NCBI GenBank assembly: GCA_905207235.1
Contig: CAJLKN010000012.1
Location: 1-58,673, forward strand
Length of the DNA stretch: 58,673 nucleotides
Source of the DNA: an uncultured Eubacteriales bacterium
GTDB lineage: Bacteria; Bacillota; Clostridia; Christensenellales; Borkfalkiaceae
Direction: 5' to 3'
This document shows positions 9,722-18,827 of the stretch, piece after piece. How positions within the stretch are numbered: the stretch's first letter is position 1; every line of letters starts with the position of its first letter. A model generated the notes under the pieces. That model did no database searches and was not told where the DNA came from. It worked only from the letters and a program-made list of their open reading frames with translations. Both the position numbers and the translations under genes were made by a program.

Positions 9722-10096
9722 TTAAGCCTTGGGTTTCTTTGCGCCGTAGAGCGAACGGGACTGCTTTCTCTTGGAAACGCCGGCAGTATCGAGCGCGCCG
9801 CGAACGATGTGATAACGAACGCCGGGCAGGTCCTTAACTCTTCCGCCGCGGATGAGTACGGACGAGTGCTCCTGAAGGTTGTGTCCTTCGCCGGGAATGT
9901 AAACCGTACCTTCCTGCTTGTTGGTAAGTCTTACCCTTGCAATCTTACGGATAGCCGAGTTAGGCTTCTTGGGCGTGGTGGTCGTAACCGAAAGGCATAC
10001 GCCGCGCTTCTGAGGGCAGTTGTCCAGAATGGGAGACTTGCTCTTGAAAACCTGCTTTTCTCTTCCGTGTTTGATGAGCTGGTTGATTGTAGGCAT
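9722..10096 (-). CDS. rpsL: 30S ribosomal protein S12
   Basis: Decoding-site protein of 124 residues, the first gene of the str operon. The streptomycin-relevant loop TPKKPNSAIRK is at 41-51 with K43 in the usual wild-type form, and the second loop near 85-95 is GRVKDLPGVRY. The ribosome site AGGAGG precedes the ATG, and a promoter lies at 10249-10277. Confidence 0.98.
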   Translation of the reverse strand: MPTINQLIKHGREKQVFKSKSPILDNCPQKRGVCLSVTTTTPKKPNSAIRKIARVRLTNKQEGTVYIPGEGHNLQEHSSVLIRGGRVKDLPGVRYHIVRGALDTAGVSKRKQSRSLYGAKKPKA

Positions 10097-10248
10097 TTGT
10101 GTTCCTCCTTGTTTTACTCGGTCTTTTAAACCTGCGGAATATATCTATAATCTGCATACCCTTAAATGCAAATCGTAGAGGCATAAAAAAATAACTTTTG
10201 CCGTCCTTTTTAGCATAGCAACCCACGCTAATCATTACAGCAAAAGCT

Positions 10249-10277
10249 ATTTTAACAAAATTAAATTGACTTGTCAA
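10249..10277 (-). promoter_or_regulatory. Promoter of the str operon (rpsL-rpsG-fusA-tuf)
   Basis: TTGACA (10272-10277), a 17-base spacer and TAAAAT (10249-10254) form a near-consensus promoter. The roughly 145-base leader downstream has no ORF that I can support. Confidence 0.8.
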
Positions 10278-10299
10278 CAAAATTGAAAGATTTTTTATT

Positions 10300-11277
10300 T
10301 TAATCGATGCCGAGAATTTCCTGAATGAAATTTTCGTAATCGTCCCTGCCCGCCTTGATGAAATCTATTGCGGCGTAAGGGTGAACGTTGTTGAGCCCCG
10401 TCAGAAGATAGGGCACATCGTAACCCCAGACAACCCCGCTCTGTTTGAGGGGCGTCATGTATTCGCGTATGAAGCGAAGAATGGGTTCCATTTTATACTT
10501 GGGATTTTTGAGAAAACCGAGCATTGCTTCGAGATAGCAGTTGCCCGCGCCCCTGCCCATGCCGTTTACGGTGGCGTCGAGGTAATCTACGCCCTTTGCG
10601 CACGCCTCTATGGTGTTGGCGAAAGCGAGCTGCTGATTGTTGTGCGCGTGAATGCCCAGCTGCTTGTCGTACTTGTACGCCACTTCGCCGTACATGTCGC
10701 ACACGCGGCGTATCTCTTCGGGATAGAGCGAACCGAAACTATCGACTATGTAAATGACGTCGACGGGCGACTGCGCTATTATTTCGAGCGCGCGAATAAG
10801 GTCGCTCTCCTGATTTTTGGAAATAGCCATTATGTTGCAGGTAGTGAAATATCCCATATTGTGGCAGTACTCCACCATTTCTGCCGCGGCGGGGACCTGA
10901 TGGCTGTATGCGGCTATGCGGTAAACATCGATTACAGAGTCCTTTTTGGGAATGACCTCCGTCTTCAAATCGACCCTGCCGACATCGCTCATGACGGCAA
11001 TCTTCATGTCCGTCTTATTTTCGCCGACGACCGCGCGGATATTCTTTTCGTCGCAGAATTTCCACTCGCCGAATTTGTTTACGTCGAACATCTTTTTGGA
11101 TACTTTGTATCCGAATTCCATAATATCGACGCCCGCTTCGAGATTGGCTTTATAGAGCGCCTTTGCAAAACCTTCGGGGAAATAGAAGGAATTGACTATG
11201 CCGCCGTCGCGCAGCGTTGCATCGACGAGCTTTATGCTCTTTCTGAATGATTGAAGATTTCCGACATCTTTGTTCAT
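10300..11277 (-). CDS. DRE-TIM metallolyase-type aldolase domain protein
   Basis: A 325-residue protein of the HMG-CoA lyase/4-hydroxy-2-oxovalerate aldolase type, which makes or breaks C-C bonds with a divalent metal. The DRE-equivalent motif is DATLRDGG with R23 and D24, and the metal-binding His-x-His is H210/H212 in GIHAHNNQ. The glycine-rich G-M-GRGAGN loop follows near 237-243. The C-terminal LeuA-type domain is absent, so it is not an isopropylmalate synthase. A GCGAGG ribosome site precedes the ATG. Its substrate cannot be inferred, and its neighbours give no pathway. Confidence 0.82.
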   Translation of the reverse strand: MNKDVGNLQSFRKSIKLVDATLRDGGIVNSFYFPEGFAKALYKANLEAGVDIMEFGYKVSKKMFDVNKFGEWKFCDEKNIRAVVGENKTDMKIAVMSDVGRVDLKTEVIPKKDSVIDVYRIAAYSHQVPAAAEMVEYCHNMGYFTTCNIMAISKNQESDLIRALEIIAQSPVDVIYIVDSFGSLYPEEIRRVCDMYGEVAYKYDKQLGIHAHNNQQLAFANTIEACAKGVDYLDATVNGMGRGAGNCYLEAMLGFLKNPKYKMEPILRFIREYMTPLKQSGVVWGYDVPYLLTGLNNVHPYAAIDFIKAGRDDYENFIQEILGID

Positions 11278-11357
11278 GATTTTCCTCGCAATGGTGTAAT
11301 ATTCCTCATTTTAACACACATTGCGCCCCGCTGTCAACAATTAAATCGCAAAGCCTT

Positions 11358-12830
11358 TCAGGCGCGCGCCGCCGTGCCCGTTACGCTGAATTTTACGTCG
11401 CTGAAACCGACTACCGCGCCGCGATTTGCGAAGAGGCAGACGTAACAGTATGAGTTATCGACCGAAACGAGGTCGAAGTCGAAAAAGGCGCGCTCTTCGC
11501 CGTTGCAGGTCGCGACTATCTGCTGATTTATCTTTTTGATGCAGAGGTTTAAAGTCTTCGCGCCCGCCGCGCTTTGCGACACGAACGAATTGAGCTTTCC
11601 CCCCTCGCGGGCGAACACACCCTCCTTTCCGCCCAGGCTGCCCGCCGCTATGTAATTGGACGATAAAGAGGGAACGTACTCGTCGATATATATATCATCG
11701 CGCACCATTATGCCGAAAGCCGTCTGACCGTCGGCGCAGGGTGCGAGGGACCGCAAAACAGCCTGCGCTTCGAACACAAAATTTTTATCCGCCTCTACCT
11801 GTCGGAAGACGGCTATGAAGCCGTCGGAAGACGAACTTATCTTGCCGCGCGGCACGGTGCTGTCGTTGCCTATAATCCAGCCGTCGGGGCCGGGCAGAGC
11901 CTTGAATTCTTTTACATGCTCGACGCCGCCGAAATCGCCCATTACAGCGACATACTGCGGAGGCTGAGGGGCGAAAAAGGCTTTTTTCGCCGCGGAAGGC
12001 TCAAAAGGCGCGTACCGAGGCTCTTCGTAGTCGGGATTTATCGCCTGCGCGAGCATGTCTTCCGTCGGCGCGGACAAATCTTTTATGATGTAATTTTTCA
12101 ATGGGTTGTCCGTGCGCGAAAGGAGCTGCGCCCACTCGAAAGCCGTCTGCGCCGCGCCGTATTTGTTTAGGTGTGTGCCGTCAAGCCCCGCCTTAACCCC
12201 CTTGCTCGTAGCCGCCCATGCGTGAAAGAGAGCTGCCTTTTCGTGTCCGAGGCGCTCGTACCGCGCGCGGGTGGAAGCCGTGAGGTCGATGACGGTTACG
12301 TCTGCGCTTTGACCGAGGGCGCGTATCGCGGCGGCGTAGTCGCCGCCTTCGTATTTGCCCGATGAAGCGGTAATATGTCCGCACGAACTACTGTAATCGT
12401 CATCTTCGGAGAGGCGGACGATGGGCGTGCAGAGTATGGGAATTGCTCCGCGCTCGCGCGCGGGAACTATATAATTTTTATATAAGTTGTTGCGGAAGGA
12501 CACTCCGCGCTCCGTGCTCTCGTCCAGATAGCCGAGATTGGCATTGGTGTAGCGCTCGTCCTCGCCCTTTTCGTCGTTGTGCCCGAAGCCTATGACGAGG
12601 AAATCGCCCGACGACAGCGAAGAGAGCAGCGTGCGGTAATTATCCTCGACGAGGAAACTTTTAGAACTGCGCCCCGAGAGCGCGAGATTTACCACCTTTG
12701 CCTGCGGCACGAGGTAGCGGGAAAGCTGTGTGCCGTAGCCGTAGCGCGGCATGTAATAATCGTCGCTGAACGCGCTTAAAGTGCTGTCGCCAACGACATA
12801 TATCGTTGTGTTTCTCAATGTCTGTTCCAT
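11358..12830 (-). CDS. SGNH/GDSL hydrolase with extra C-terminal domain
   Basis: An esterase-type protein of 490 residues. The first 235 residues resemble rhamnogalacturonan acetylesterase-like SGNH hydrolases: GDS nucleophile block at 14-16, GHND at 83-86, and the Asp-x-x-His dyad D217/H220 in DGTHLN. Residues of about 290-490 form a separate beta-rich region, possibly carbohydrate-binding, that I cannot name. There is no signal peptide, so the protein appears intracellular and may deacetylate imported sugars. Its ATG overlaps the recG stop by one base (TGATG), so it is translationally coupled to recG, an odd pairing. Confidence 0.82.
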   Translation of the reverse strand: MEQTLRNTTIYVVGDSTLSAFSDDYYMPRYGYGTQLSRYLVPQAKVVNLALSGRSSKSFLVEDNYRTLLSSLSSGDFLVIGFGHNDEKGEDERYTNANLGYLDESTERGVSFRNNLYKNYIVPARERGAIPILCTPIVRLSEDDDYSSSCGHITASSGKYEGGDYAAAIRALGQSADVTVIDLTASTRARYERLGHEKAALFHAWAATSKGVKAGLDGTHLNKYGAAQTAFEWAQLLSRTDNPLKNYIIKDLSAPTEDMLAQAINPDYEEPRYAPFEPSAAKKAFFAPQPPQYVAVMGDFGGVEHVKEFKALPGPDGWIIGNDSTVPRGKISSSSDGFIAVFRQVEADKNFVFEAQAVLRSLAPCADGQTAFGIMVRDDIYIDEYVPSLSSNYIAAGSLGGKEGVFAREGGKLNSFVSQSAAGAKTLNLCIKKINQQIVATCNGEERAFFDFDLVSVDNSYCYVCLFANRGAVVGFSDVKFSVTGTAARA

Positions 12831-14839
12831 CAGTTGAGTATTACGTCCTTTAAATTATTGTATTTTTCAAGCGCGGCGCGCCTTAAATAAGTCGTATCGA
12901 ACGCGCCCGAAAACGCCTCGTCGGAGAGCGCTTTGGCGGTGAATATCGCGGAGACGGGGAAGCGCAGGTTTTTGAGGTCGGATATCGCGTGTCCGCTCTG
13001 CCGAGTGCCCATAAAATCCCCGCCGCCGCGAAGTTGCAAATCGCTTTCGGCTATGGCGAAGCCGTCCGAATTGTTTTTGATAACCGCAAGCCGCTTGCGC
13101 GAATTTTCGCTTTCGTCGCCCGAAAGCAGGAAACAATAGCTCTTTTTGTCCCCCCTGCCCACTCGTCCTCTGAGCTGGTGAAGCTGCGAAAGCCCGAAGC
13201 GTTCGGCATTGTATATGACCATAATCGTGGCGTTGGGAACGTCCACGCCCACCTCTATGACGGTGGTGGTTACGAGGCAGTCGTATTCGCGCCGCTTGAA
13301 CGCCTGCATGACCTCGTCTTTTTGCTTATCTTTGAGTTTGCCGTGCATGAGCGCGAATTTCAGCGAGGGAAGTTTGGACTGCAAATCTTCGTAAAGCTCG
13401 GTAACCGACATTATCGAGCCCTCGTCGTCGCCCTCTATCTTGGGGCAGACGAAATAAACCTGAATGCCGTCCTCCTTTACGCTGCGCCTTATGTATCCGA
13501 GCATATCGTCGTAGCGCGAATGAGGAATGATTGACGTGGATATATCCTGCCGCGAACGCGGTTTATCCTTTATAGTCGTTACGTCGAGGTCGCCGTAAAA
13601 AATCAAAGAGAGCGTTCTGGGTATGGGCGTTGCAGACATTACGAGCGTATCGCAACCGCTGCCCTTGCCCGTCAGCGACGCGCGCTGCGCAACGCCGAAG
13701 CGGTGCTGTTCGTCGCACACGACAAGCGAAAGATTGGCAAAAATCACGTCGCCCTGAATGAGCGCGTGCGTGCCGCACACGATATTCACGCTGCCGTCGG
13801 CGACGCGCTTTTTTATATCGCGCTTTTGCGCAGCCGTTGTAGAACCCGACAGAAATTCCGCGCTGCATTCGGGAAAATATTTTAAAATAAGTTCGTAATT
13901 CTGGCGCGCGAGCACCTCGGTGGGGGCGAGCATTGCCGCCTGATATCCCGATTTGACCGCCATATATATCGCCGCGAGCGCGACAGCCGTCTTGCCGCTG
14001 CCGACGTCGCCCTGCAAAAGTCTGTTCATGGGCGAGGGCGAACGAAGGTCGCGGAAGATATCGTTGACCGCATCCTTCTGCCCCTGCGTGAATTCGAATG
14101 GAAAGCGCGCGGCAAAGTTTTTTACATCCTCCGCCGAAGCGGTATATCTGTTGACGCGCGCCGTCTGTCTGTCGCCTTTTATTATTCTGAAAGCCGAAAC
14201 GAGCAGGAAATATTCCTCCGTCGCCACCCTTTCTGCGGCAACTTTCACCTCGTCTGCGTTCTGCGGATTGTGCAGTCGGCAATAGCTTTCATACAGGTCG
14301 GGAAGGGAAAATTTGCGTTGCAGCGCGACGGGTATAGCGCTGACTATCTTTACGTTGCCTAGCGCCTGTCTTACCGCCGAGCGCACCGCGCCCTGCGTAA
14401 GCCCGCCCGCGAGGGGATATACGGGTATGTAGCCGCGCAGTTTGATGTTTGCGTCGGCGCGTTCGAACGACGGGTTGACCATCGACGCGCCCATCCCGTA
14501 CCTGTTCTGCACCCTGCCGTAAAAGAGGTATTCGCCGTTGTCGAGCTTGCTCGCAACATACGGCTGATTGAACCATATGGCATTGAAAATATAGTTGCCC
14601 TGTCGGCACAAAGCCTTGACGTAAGGCTTGCGGGCATAGCGGTTGTTCTCGACGTTGAGCACTTCGCACAGCGTTAATATGACATCGTTGTGATAGGCGC
14701 CCGCCACGGTATCCGTGCGCGTAAGGTCGAGATAGTCGCGCGGAAAGTGCCTTACAAGGTCTTCCTGCGTGTAGATATTGAGTTTGTTGAAGTCTTTTTC
14801 GCGTTTTTCCGAAACGTACTTCAATGCCTTCAGTTCCAT
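12830..14839 (-). CDS. recG: ATP-dependent DNA helicase RecG
   Basis: Branch-migration helicase that reverses stalled replication forks. The N-terminal wedge/OB region is followed by the superfamily 2 core: Walker A GDVGSGKT at 277-284, DEQH at 376-379, then SATPIPRT. The C-terminal LRGRVGRG and TRQSG motifs are present. The length of 669 residues is normal. No ribosome site is seen; TATAAT at 14846-14851 lies six bases before the ATG, inside the fakA terminator region, suggesting a leaderless start from its own weak promoter. Confidence 0.97.
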   Translation of the reverse strand: MELKALKYVSEKREKDFNKLNIYTQEDLVRHFPRDYLDLTRTDTVAGAYHNDVILTLCEVLNVENNRYARKPYVKALCRQGNYIFNAIWFNQPYVASKLDNGEYLFYGRVQNRYGMGASMVNPSFERADANIKLRGYIPVYPLAGGLTQGAVRSAVRQALGNVKIVSAIPVALQRKFSLPDLYESYCRLHNPQNADEVKVAAERVATEEYFLLVSAFRIIKGDRQTARVNRYTASAEDVKNFAARFPFEFTQGQKDAVNDIFRDLRSPSPMNRLLQGDVGSGKTAVALAAIYMAVKSGYQAAMLAPTEVLARQNYELILKYFPECSAEFLSGSTTAAQKRDIKKRVADGSVNIVCGTHALIQGDVIFANLSLVVCDEQHRFGVAQRASLTGKGSGCDTLVMSATPIPRTLSLIFYGDLDVTTIKDKPRSRQDISTSIIPHSRYDDMLGYIRRSVKEDGIQVYFVCPKIEGDDEGSIMSVTELYEDLQSKLPSLKFALMHGKLKDKQKDEVMQAFKRREYDCLVTTTVIEVGVDVPNATIMVIYNAERFGLSQLHQLRGRVGRGDKKSYCFLLSGDESENSRKRLAVIKNNSDGFAIAESDLQLRGGGDFMGTRQSGHAISDLKNLRFPVSAIFTAKALSDEAFSGAFDTTYLRRAALEKYNNLKDVILN

Positions 14840-14854
14840 GTTTCCATTATAACA

Positions 14855-14881
14855 TAAAAAGGCGAGAAATTCTCGCCTTTT
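14855..14881. terminator. Bidirectional hairpin terminator, fakA/recG spacer
   Basis: The inverted repeat AAAGGCGAGAA / TTCTCGCCTTT is flanked by A-tracts and T-tracts. On the minus strand it ends in TTTTTATG and closes the asp23-fakA unit. Confidence 0.8.
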
Positions 14882-14899
14882 GTAATTTTTTTATTGAGA

Positions 14900-16546
14900 T
14901 TATTCGAGCGAAACCATGTAATAATACACGGGCTGACCGCCGTAATGGTAATCGACATCGCAGTCGGGGAATTCGGCGGCGACCTTTTTGGCAAACTCTT
15001 CGCACTGCTCCTCTTCGACGCCCTCGCCGTAATAGAGAGTTATCATTTCGTGCTCGTCGCGCTTCATCTTCCTTATAAGTTGAAGGGTGGTTTCCTCTAT
15101 GTTGTCGCCCTTTGCAAGAATTTTCTTTGCGTCGAGACCTATAATGTCGCCCTCTTTGAGCTTAAAGCCGTTCATCGTGGTATTCCTTACGGCATAGGTA
15201 ACCTGACCGGACGCCACGCCGTCTATTGCGTGTATCATGTTGGTCTTGTTTTCTGAAACCGAGTCGTCGGGATTGAACACGAGAGCCGCCGCAAAGCCCT
15301 GAGGCACGTTCTTTGTGGGAATGACGTGAATTGTGCGGTTGTTGACGAGACCCTTTGCCTGCTCCGCCGCGAGGATGATATTGGAGTTGTTGGGGAAGAC
15401 GAACACGTTCGAGGCGTTTATCTTCTGAACGGCGTCGGCGATATCCTGCGCCGAAGGGTTCATCGTCTGACCGCCCTCGATAACTCTGTCCACCGTGAGG
15501 TCCTTGAAAATTTCTGCAAGTCCCTCGCCCGCGCAGATGGCGAGCATGCCCATCTCCTTCTTTTCGGCTTCGAGCTTCTTTTTGAGCTCGCGGTTCTCTT
15601 CGAGCATGTTCTCGATTTTAATTCTGTCGAGCTCGCCGAGTTCGAGCGCGTAAGTGAGCGCAATGCCGGGGGTGTTGGTGTGAACGTGTATTTTGACAAG
15701 TTCGAGATCGCCTATGCAGATTACCGAGTCGCCTATTCCCATCAGCTTTTCTTTGAGCTTGTCGATATCGGCGAGCGTCGTCATCTGTTTTAAATTGATT
15801 ATGAAAAATTCTGTGCAGTATGCAAACTGAATTTCGCCGAGGTCGAGATTGATTATATCAGAGTTGTCGCCGAATTCGGGTTCTTTTTTGGTTTCGGCAG
15901 CCTCGGTGGGGATGTCGCCCTCCACCTCTTCGCCCGTGAGGGCAGCGAGGAAGCCGCGCATTATGGTCATCAGACCTACGCCGCCCGAGTCCACAACTCC
16001 CGCTTTTTTAAGGACGGGCAGAAGTTCGGGGGTCTGCGCAAGCGCGTCGTCGCCCACGGCGATGAGCGCCTTGAAAAATTCTACGAAATCTTTATTCTTC
16101 GAAGCAAGTTTGCCCGCCGACTCGCTCATGAGGCGGACGACGGTGAGAATTGTGCCTTCCTTGGGTATGGATACGGCGGAATAAGCTACCTTTGTGCCCG
16201 CTTCCATCGCCTTTGCAAAAGTCTTTGTATCGAAAGTCTGCTGGCAGTCCCTCAAAACCGAACAGATGCCGCGCATAATCTGCGAAGATATAACGCCCGA
16301 ATTGCCCCTCGCGCCGCGAAGCGCGCCCTTTGAAACGGCGTCGCAGATTTCCTGGAAACGATTGGACGAGCAGGCGTTCATCTCCTTTACCGCCGACTGC
16401 AAGGTCAGCGACATATTTGTACCCGTGTCTCCGTCGGGAACGGGGAATACGTTGAGGGCATCGACTTTGGCCCTGTTTATTTCAAGCATTCTGGCACCGG
16501 AGGCAATCATCTTCCTGAAATCGGTGCTGGTCAATGTTTTCTGCAT
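14900..16546 (-). CDS. fakA: Fatty acid kinase catalytic subunit, DAK2 domain
   Basis: A YloV/FakA-type protein of 548 residues. The N-terminal DAK2 ATP-binding domain carries NVFPVPDGDTGTN with D38, D40 and N44 expected to hold magnesium-ATP. The middle and C-terminal parts match the DegV-binding and FakA C-terminal regions. FakA phosphorylates fatty acids presented by FakB (DegV family) proteins for phospholipid synthesis; a DegV gene is at 36666. It follows asp23 as in other Bacillota (yloU-yloV). AAGGAG precedes the ATG. Confidence 0.92.
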   Translation of the reverse strand: MQKTLTSTDFRKMIASGARMLEINRAKVDALNVFPVPDGDTGTNMSLTLQSAVKEMNACSSNRFQEICDAVSKGALRGARGNSGVISSQIMRGICSVLRDCQQTFDTKTFAKAMEAGTKVAYSAVSIPKEGTILTVVRLMSESAGKLASKNKDFVEFFKALIAVGDDALAQTPELLPVLKKAGVVDSGGVGLMTIMRGFLAALTGEEVEGDIPTEAAETKKEPEFGDNSDIINLDLGEIQFAYCTEFFIINLKQMTTLADIDKLKEKLMGIGDSVICIGDLELVKIHVHTNTPGIALTYALELGELDRIKIENMLEENRELKKKLEAEKKEMGMLAICAGEGLAEIFKDLTVDRVIEGGQTMNPSAQDIADAVQKINASNVFVFPNNSNIILAAEQAKGLVNNRTIHVIPTKNVPQGFAAALVFNPDDSVSENKTNMIHAIDGVASGQVTYAVRNTTMNGFKLKEGDIIGLDAKKILAKGDNIEETTLQLIRKMKRDEHEMITLYYGEGVEEEQCEEFAKKVAAEFPDCDVDYHYGGQPVYYYMVSLE

Positions 16547-16625
16547 TTTTTCTCCTTAAATTACATAAAAAAGCGGCTACGCTCACTCAAAATTGCCGCA
16601 AAAAAGGATTAAACCGCAAAAAAAA

Positions 16626-16976
16626 TTACAGTTTAACCCCTATGATATTAACGTTTACCGTGTCAACTATCATACCGGTAAACTTCTCCACTTTGTATTT
16701 AATTCCCTCTTTAAGGCTCTCGGCAACAGCGTTGATGGAAACGCCGTATTTGATAATTACATATACGTCGATAAAAATTCTGTCGCCGTTGGTTACGACT
16801 TTCACTCCCTTTCCGCCGGGCTGCTTTTTCAAAAGCTCGGACAAAGAATCGGTGAATCGGCGCGAAACCATCTCCACGATCCCGTAGCATTCGAGCGCGG
16901 CGTTAGAAGCGACCTTCGCTATCGCAAGGTCGGATATGGATATTTTACCATATACGTTACTTGTATTAACTGACAT
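16626..16976 (-). CDS. Asp23/Gls24 family envelope stress protein
   Basis: A 116-residue YloU-type Asp23/Gls24 protein. The pattern is typical: an N-terminal YGKISISDLAIAKVA, central GVKV..NGDRIFIDVYVI and a C-terminal VNVNIIGVKL. These proteins associate with the membrane in envelope homeostasis, and this one is nearly always followed by fakA, as here. The ribosome site AAGGAAG is good. The promoter is at 17023-17051. Confidence 0.9.
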   Translation of the reverse strand: MSVNTSNVYGKISISDLAIAKVASNAALECYGIVEMVSRRFTDSLSELLKKQPGGKGVKVVTNGDRIFIDVYVIIKYGVSINAVAESLKEGIKYKVEKFTGMIVDTVNVNIIGVKL

Positions 16977-17022
16977 GAAATCTTCCTTTAATGCCGCGCA
17001 GCGGGCGCGGACTTATATGCTA

Positions 17023-17051
17023 ATTGTAAACTACTTTTGAAAAATTTGCAA
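17023..17051 (-). promoter_or_regulatory. Promoter of asp23-fakA
   Basis: TTGCAA (17046-17051), a 17-base spacer and TACAAT (17023-17028) on the minus strand. Confidence 0.65.
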
Positions 17052-17144
17052 GTGTTTATTTAATAATTATATAATTTGACGACCTTTAAGGTCGGTTTAA
17101 AGCCAAAAATATTCAAAAAAAATCATTTTAAGCGCGCATTTTGT

Positions 17145-17173
17145 TTGATTTTTTTTGAAAGCCGTGATATATT
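17145..17173 (+). promoter_or_regulatory. Promoter of rpmB
   Basis: TTGATT (17145-17150), a 17-base spacer and TATATT (17168-17173). Upstream, near 17080-17094, is a short perfect inverted repeat CGACCTT-T-AAGGTCG that could bind a regulator of either divergent unit. Confidence 0.55.
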
Positions 17174-17252
17174 TATATAGCTGTTCTGAAAAGACGGCTT
17201 TGATTTCACGCATTTTTTTAAGTATAAAGTCCATTTACGGAGGTAATATATT

Positions 17253-17438
17253 ATGTCGAGAGTATGCAGCGTATGCGGAAAGGGTCAGACTTCCGGTAAC
17301 AATGTAAGCCATTCCAAGAGAAGAACGAGAAGAACTTTCAAAGCCAACGTTCAGAAAGTTTCTTACGTAAATAAGGAAGGTAAGGTAGTAAACGATTACG
17401 TTTGCGCCCGTTGCTTGAAGACCGTCGAACGCGCTTAA
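17253..17438 (+). CDS. rpmB: 50S ribosomal protein L28, zinc-binding form
   Basis: A 61-residue L28 of the four-cysteine (C+) type: C5 and C8 in CSVCGKG pair with C51 and C54 in CARCLK to hold zinc. The central KRRTRRTF is the rRNA-binding part. A GGAGG ribosome site precedes the ATG. It is divergent from asp23-fakA, the arrangement seen in B. subtilis. A C+ form implies no obvious adaptation to zinc scarcity at this locus. Confidence 0.96.
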   Translation: MSRVCSVCGKGQTSGNNVSHSKRRTRRTFKANVQKVSYVNKEGKVVNDYVCARCLKTVERA

Positions 17439-17486
17439 ATTGCCGCGACGGGTTTTGTTGTAATTTAAAACAGCCAATTAAGGGAG

Positions 17487-17520
17487 CGTCTGTGCTGATT
17501 TTTCGGTACAGGCGTTTTTT
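17487..17520 (+). terminator. Terminator of rpmB
   Basis: Arms CGTCTGT (17487-17493) and ACAGGCG (17508-17514) with a G-T pair are followed by TTTTTT. Confidence 0.75.
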
Positions 17521-17759
17521 CATGCCCTGAAAAAATATAATTGCACACCGCCCTCTGTTTTCTACGGGGCATGCAAATAAATACGACTTACTAAATGCGA
17601 CTGACCAATTACAACTGAATAAATGCAGCAGCTTGCGCACACGTACCGCGACGGCTTATACATGCCCGTTGCGGAAAATAAAAGGGAGGCAACAAAGGAG
17701 CAATTCGAACGCCGAAGCCGCACGATAATATTTTTCCTATTAATATAAGCAAAAATGTA
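17521..17759. other. Gap with no supported gene
   Basis: This is where several Bacillota keep spoVM; I looked for a 26-residue SpoVM-like peptide and found none. A 41-codon ORF (17623-17748, plus) exists but has no ribosome site. Nothing else is supported. Confidence 0.5.
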
Positions 17760-17787
17760 AAATACGGCGGAGTTGTCCGCCGTATTT
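17760..17787. terminator. Bidirectional terminator after the LRR lipoprotein gene
   Basis: Twelve-base perfect arms AAATACGGCGGA and complement around GTTG. T-rich sequence follows on both strands. Confidence 0.8.
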
Positions 17788-17843
17788 GTTTTATTTATTA
17801 AAATTTACATACTAATATGCCAAAAATCGGTCGTTTTCGGCGC

Positions 17844-18707
17844 TTAATCGTGGGATTTTGTAACCTCACCGTCGATATATTCGAGCGAGCCGTCGCTGCA
17901 ATGAACGGTTACAGATGCCGAAAACAAGTAATTATCGATATATGAAGCGACTTCATCTTTGCTCAATGCAACTTCGACTACTTCCTGCTCATTTTCGTCC
18001 TCCTCGGAAGGCTGAGACGTATAATAAATAAACTTTATCGCTTCCCATTGCTCTATTGTACCTGCAAAATATATGTCCTCTATGGGATTGTATCTGAGCG
18101 CGCTGATGTCGATTTTTTCAAGGGAAGCAGGCAGCGAAACCGTAGAAAGCACAGAGCTCGAGTACACATCGACTTCGGTCTGGGCAAAAACGCCTTCGAA
18201 CGTGGAATAATAAAGCGTTGTTATCTGAGCATTTACGGTAGCGCTTTTGAGCGCAGAACAGAAGGCAAAAGCATTAGGTCCAATCGTCGTTACGGATGAA
18301 GGGATTACTATCGACTGCAAAGTTTTGCAGGCACCGAATGCCGCAGGTCCTATATAGGTCAGACTTTCGGGCAAATCTATCTCCCTTATACGCGTATATG
18401 CAAACGCGCGCGTACCTATATGCGTTATGCTGTCGGGAATACTTACCTCGGACAGAGATGAACAGCCCATAAAAGCATCATCGCCAATTTGCGTTACGGG
18501 AAGTTCGCCGTGCTCGCCGTCGTCATACGAAGAGGCTATAACACATTCTTTAAGCGCGCTCGTATTGCCAGAAACGCCGCTTAAAATATAGTAAGTGCCG
18601 TCTTCGCTTATTTTATATTCAACTTCCGCCGAGCCGCAGCCCGTAAAAGCAAACGCGCACGAAACGGCCACCGCCGCCGCGCACACAAGTCCCAAAATCT
18701 TTTTCAT
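17844..18707 (-). CDS. Leucine-rich-repeat (BspA-like) lipoprotein
   Basis: A 287-residue secreted lipoprotein. The signal peptide ends in the lipobox FTGC with C24 as the lipidated residue. Residues of about 70-215 hold BspA/LRR_5-type repeats with the recurring ITHIGTRAFAYT, LTYIGPAAFGACKTLQ and VTTIGPNAFAFCSALK pattern of about 23 residues. Such surface proteins often mediate adhesion or protein binding; no ligand can be read here. It lies between thiN and rpmB, a place usually free of such genes, so it looks like a lineage-specific insertion. No ribosome site is seen, and a TAAAAT box is nine bases before the ATG. Confidence 0.88.
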   Translation of the reverse strand: MKKILGLVCAAAVAVSCAFAFTGCGSAEVEYKISEDGTYYILSGVSGNTSALKECVIASSYDDGEHGELPVTQIGDDAFMGCSSLSEVSIPDSITHIGTRAFAYTRIREIDLPESLTYIGPAAFGACKTLQSIVIPSSVTTIGPNAFAFCSALKSATVNAQITTLYYSTFEGVFAQTEVDVYSSSVLSTVSLPASLEKIDISALRYNPIEDIYFAGTIEQWEAIKFIYYTSQPSEEDENEQEVVEVALSKDEVASYIDNYLFSASVTVHCSDGSLEYIDGEVTKSHD

Positions 18708-18716
18708 AACAATGTA

Positions 18717-18745
18717 ATTTTACCATAATATATAAACTTATGCAA
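18717..18745 (-). promoter_or_regulatory. Promoter of the LRR lipoprotein gene, near-leaderless
   Basis: TTGCAT (18740-18745), a 17-base spacer and TAAAAT (18717-18722) stand nine bases before the ATG, so the 5' UTR would be at most a few bases. Confidence 0.6.
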
Positions 18746-18807
18746 CAATGATTGAATAAAGGTTTGGTGAAATTTTGACACAAAACAGTTGAAAATGTAT
18801 TCCTGTA

Positions 18808-18827
18808 AAGTAAGGAACACCTTACTT
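18808..18827. promoter_or_regulatory. Perfect inverted repeat, possible operator
   Basis: AAGTAAGG-AACA-CCTTACTT, 8-base arms with a 4-base centre, lies about 60 bases upstream of the LRR lipoprotein promoter. There is no T-tract, so it is not a terminator. It may be a protein-binding site. Confidence 0.45.

Noticed and set aside
10193..10248. Apparent 11-base-arm attenuator hairpin with T-run in the rpsL leader
   Set aside because: The predicted transcription start (about 10242) falls inside the 5' arm, so the RNA would lack most of that arm. The inverted repeat may instead be coincidental.
17623..17748. 41-codon ORF on the plus strand between rpmB and the LRR lipoprotein gene
   Set aside because: No ribosome site, no promoter between it and the rpmB terminator, and no family resemblance, including to SpoVM.
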